Assembly: GCF_029227915.1 (NCBI RefSeq)
Contig: NC_079880.1
Span: 28,577,501 to 28,641,500 of the forward strand
Length of the DNA stretch: 64,000 nt
Source of the DNA: Hydractinia symbiolongicarpus
Lineage: Eukaryota > Cnidaria > Hydrozoa > Anthoathecata > Hydractiniidae
Direction of reading: 5' to 3'
Positions within the stretch are counted from its first letter, which is position 1. Each line of letters opens with the position of its first letter. The translations under genes were made by a program, and so were the position numbers. The notes under the pieces were generated by a model. That model saw only the letters and a program-made list of their open reading frames with translations. It had not been told where the DNA came from and ran no database searches. Shown in pieces: positions 61,301-64,000 of this stretch.

Positions 61301-63333
61301 ACTATACGGGCCAAGCCCGGGCTTTACGGGAAATCGCGGGTTTTCGTTTGCCGGCAATTAAACCACTTTCATTTAGCGTCTCATCAAAAATGAAAACAAA
61401 TCTGAAAACTACAAGTCTCATGCGTTTTAGTGGTGAAATAATAATTTAAAAAATCGTTCGGGAAATGAGTTTACTCCCTGGGTACTTTCTTTGTATACGT
61501 TTGATTATACGGGCCGAGTCCGGGATTTACGGGAAATCGCAGGTTTTCGTTTTCCGGCGATTAAACTTCTTTTATTCAGCGTCTCATCAAAAATGAAAAC
61601 ATTTTTGTAAACTACAAGTCTCATCCGTTTTAGTGGTGAAAAAACAATTTAAAAAATCGTTCGGGAAATGAGTTTACTCCCTGGGTACCTTCATTGTATA
61701 CTTTTGACTATACGGCAGAGTCCGGGATTTACGGGAAATCGCGGGTTTTCGTTTGCCGGCGATTAAACTTCTTTTAATCAGCGTCTCATCAAAAATGAAA
61801 ACATTTTTGTAAACTACAAGTCTCATGCGTTTTAGTGGTGAAAAAATAATTTAAGAAATCGTTTGGGAAATGAGTTTACTTCCTGGGTACTTTCTCTGCA
61901 TACTTTTAACTATACGGGCCGAGTCCGGGGTTTACGGGAAATGGCGGGTTTTTGTTTGCCTGCTATTAAAGTTCTTTTATTCAGCGTCTCATCAAAAATG
62001 ATAACATTTTTGAAAACTACAAGTCTCATGCGTTTTAGTGGTGAAACGATAATTTAAAAAATCGTTTTGTAAATGAGTTTACTCACAGGGTAATTTCTCT
62101 GTATATTTTCGACTATACGGGCCAAGCCCGGGCTTTACGGGAAATCGCGGGTTTTCGTTTGCCGGCAATTAAACCACTTTCATTTAGCGTCTCATCAAAA
62201 ATGAAAACAAATCTGAAAACTACAAGTCTCATGCGTTTTAGTGGTGAAATAATAATTTAAAAAATCGTTCAGGAAATGAGTTTACTCCCTGGGTACTTTC
62301 TTTGTATACGTTTGATTATACGGGCCGAGTCCGGGATTTACGGGAAATCGCAGGTTTTCGTTTGCCGGCGATTAAACTTCTTTTATTCAGCGTCTCATCA
62401 AAAATGAAAACATTTTTGTAAACTACAAGTCTCATGCGTTTTAGTGGTGAAAAAACAATTTAAAAAATCTTTCGGGAAATGAGTTTACTCCCTTGGTACT
62501 TTCTTTGTATACTTTTGACTATACGGGCCGAGTCCGGGGTTTACGGGAAATGGCGGGTTTTTGTTTGCCTGCGATTAAAGTTCTTTTATTCAGCGTCTCA
62601 TCAAAAATGATAACATTTATGAAAACTACAAGTCTCATGCGTTTTAGTGGTGAAACGATAATTTAAAAAATCGTTTTGGAAATGAGTTTACTCACAGGGT
62701 ACTTTCTTTGTATACGTTTGATTATACGGGCCGAGTCCGGGATTTACGGGAAATCGCGGGTTTTCGTTTGCCGGCGATTAAACTTCTTTTATTCAGCGTC
62801 TCATCAAAAATGAAAACATTTTTGTAAACTACAAGTCTCATGCGTTTTAGTGGTGAAAAAATAATTTAAAAAATCGTTTGGGAAATGAGTTTACTTCCTG
62901 GGTACTTTCTTTGTATACTTTTGACTATACGGGCCGAGTTTGGGGTTTACGGGAAATGGCGGGTTTTCGTTTGCCGGCGATTAAAGTTCTTTTATTCAGC
63001 GTCTCATCAAAAATGATAACATTTTTGAAAACTACAAGTCTCATGCGTTTTAGTGGTGAAACGATAATTTAAAAAATCGTTTTGGAAATGAGTTTACTCA
63101 CAGGGTACTTTCTTTGTATATTTTCGACTATACGGGCCAAGCCCGGGATTTACGGGAAATCGCGGGTTTTCGTTTGCCGGCGATTAAACCACTTTCATTT
63201 AGCGTCTCATCAAAAATGAAAACATTTCTGAAAACTACAAGTCTCATGCGTTTTAGTGGTGAAAAAACAATTTAAAAAATCGTTCGGGAAATGAGTTTAC
63301 TCCCTGGGTACCTTCTTTGTATACTTTTGACTA
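58364..63333 (+). repeat. Tandem duplication with filler DNA, 2,492-bp offset
   Basis: Sequence from 58364 to 60841 repeats at 60856-63333. Shared private variants include CTATATGGCAG, CCTGCGATTAAAG with TTCTGCGTC, GTTTTCCGGCG, CATCCGTTTT, TTCATTGTATAC, TTTCTCTGCATAC and GAGTTTGGGG. The offset is not a multiple of 203 (12 x 203 + 56). At the junction the first copy stops inside TTTTGACTA. About 14 bases of non-satellite sequence follow (60842-60855, ATTTTCTTTTATAT), and the second copy starts at AATGAGTTTAC. Confidence 0.85.
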
Positions 63334-64000
63334 TACGGCAGAGTCCGGGATTTACGGGAAATCGCGGGTTTTCGTTTGCCGGCGATTAAAGTTCTTTTAT
63401 TCAGCGTCTCATCAAAAGTGATAACATTTTTGAAAACTACAAGTCTCATGCGTTTTAGTGGTGAAACGATAATTTAAAAAATCGTTTTGGAAATGAGTTT
63501 ACTCACAGGGTACTTTCTTTGTATATTTTCGACTATACGGGCCAAGCCCGGGATTTACGGGAAATCGCGGGTTTTCGTTTGCCGGCGATTAAACCACTTT
63601 CATTTAGCGTCTCATCAAAAATGAAAACATTTCTGAAAACTACAAGTCTCATGCGTTTTAGTGGTGAAAAAACAATTTAAAAAATCGTTCGGGAAATGAG
63701 TTTACTCCCTGGGTACCTTCCTTGTATACTTTTGACTATACGGCAGAGTCCGGGATTTACGGGAAATGGCGGGTTTTCGTGTGCCGGCGATTAAAGTTCT
63801 TTTATTCAGCGTCTCATCAAAAGTGATAACATTTTTGAAAACTACAAGTCTCATGCGTTTTAGTGGTGAAACGATAATTTAAAAAATCGTTTTGGAAATG
63901 AGTTTACTCACAGGGTACTTTCTTTGTATATTTTCGACTATACGGGCCAAGCCCGGGATTTACGGGAAATCGCGGGTTTTCGTTTGCCGGCGAATAAACC

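Larger units (their letters stand above)
49334..64000 (+). repeat. 203-bp satellite array, right block
   Basis: About 72 monomers run to the right edge. They mostly follow a four-class order, about 811-812 bp per cycle. The classes are CCGGGGTTTACGGG/GATAACA, then TATTTTCGAC/CATTTAGC, then ACGGCAGAG, then GATTATACGGG/ATCGCAGG/TTTGTAAAC. The order is broken in places by hybrid monomers (for example about 53325, which begins as the TATTTTCGAC class and ends as the ACGGCAGAG class). All copies are in the same orientation. No gene, RNA or further LINE fragment is seen. Confidence 0.95.

Noticed and set aside
19240-63072. Recurrent 64-codon plus-strand ORFs starting MGNEFTSWVLSLYTFDY, one per CCGGGG-class monomer
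   Set aside because: They are exactly as periodic as the monomer, start and stop within it, and vary as the DNA does. The 203-bp period shifts frame each monomer and no conserved domain or codon-level constraint is visible. They are treated as repeat by-products.
1-64000. CRISPR-like array of direct repeats
   Set aside because: The whole 203-bp unit repeats with no unique spacers, no cas genes are present, and the LINE and its A-rich tail indicate a eukaryote.
1-64000. CENP-B box in the monomer
   Set aside because: TTCGACTATACGGG resembles the box but has three instead of four bases between TTCG and the A, and occurs only in some classes. It is a near miss and not evidence of a centromere.
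1-64000. Pol III promoter boxes, tRNA, 5S or rDNA spacer within the monomer
   Set aside because: No convincing A box/B box pair (the B-box consensus GGTTCGANTCC is not found) and no rRNA or tRNA sequence was recognised.

Overview
This 64-kb window is almost entirely tandem satellite DNA from a eukaryotic, almost certainly animal, genome. About 257 head-to-tail copies of a monomer of roughly 203 bp (about 52.3 kb in total) fill the window and run off both ends. No inverted monomers, single-copy genes, tRNAs or rRNAs were seen. The only other sequence is a 1,952-bp fragment of a non-LTR retrotransposon (LINE), present six times on the minus strand at 24218, 29419, 34011, 37792, 42384 and 47382. 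Its reverse transcriptase resembles jockey/CR1-group elements that are common in cnidarians and other marine invertebrates. A cnidarian or similar invertebrate is my guess for the host; the family is not identified from sequence alone.

Layout: (1) 1 to about 18.0 kb holds satellite subfamilies arranged in irregular 5- and 10-monomer blocks (about 1,014 and 2,029 bp). (2) About 18.0 to 24.2 kb is a transition in which a new monomer class (CCGGGGTTTACGGG, ATTAAAGTTC, GATAACA) appears and a 4-monomer order of about 812 bp begins. (3) 24.2 to 49.3 kb is the LINE-bearing zone: six near-identical LINE fragments separated by satellite intervals of 16, 13, 9, 13 and 15 monomers. (4) 49.3 to 64 kb is satellite only, with 812-bp, 4,057-bp and 2,492-bp duplications.

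Main interpretation: a single 5'-truncated LINE insertion landed in one monomer with a 4-bp TAAA target-site duplication. It was then carried along as part of a higher-order repeat by unequal exchange. All six copies share the insertion point, the truncation point, a 13-bp tandem at the 5' junction and the A-rich tail. Diagnostic substitutions divide them into two alternating lineages (1/3/5 and 2/4/6). An 8,373-bp unit carrying copies 2 and 3 was duplicated in tandem to give copies 4 and 5, with only about seven differences seen between the two units. Each LINE reading frame opens in antisense satellite sequence, so the six 620-codon ORFs are satellite-LINE chimaeras. The short ORFs inside satellite monomers look like by-products of the repeat and are not annotated as genes.
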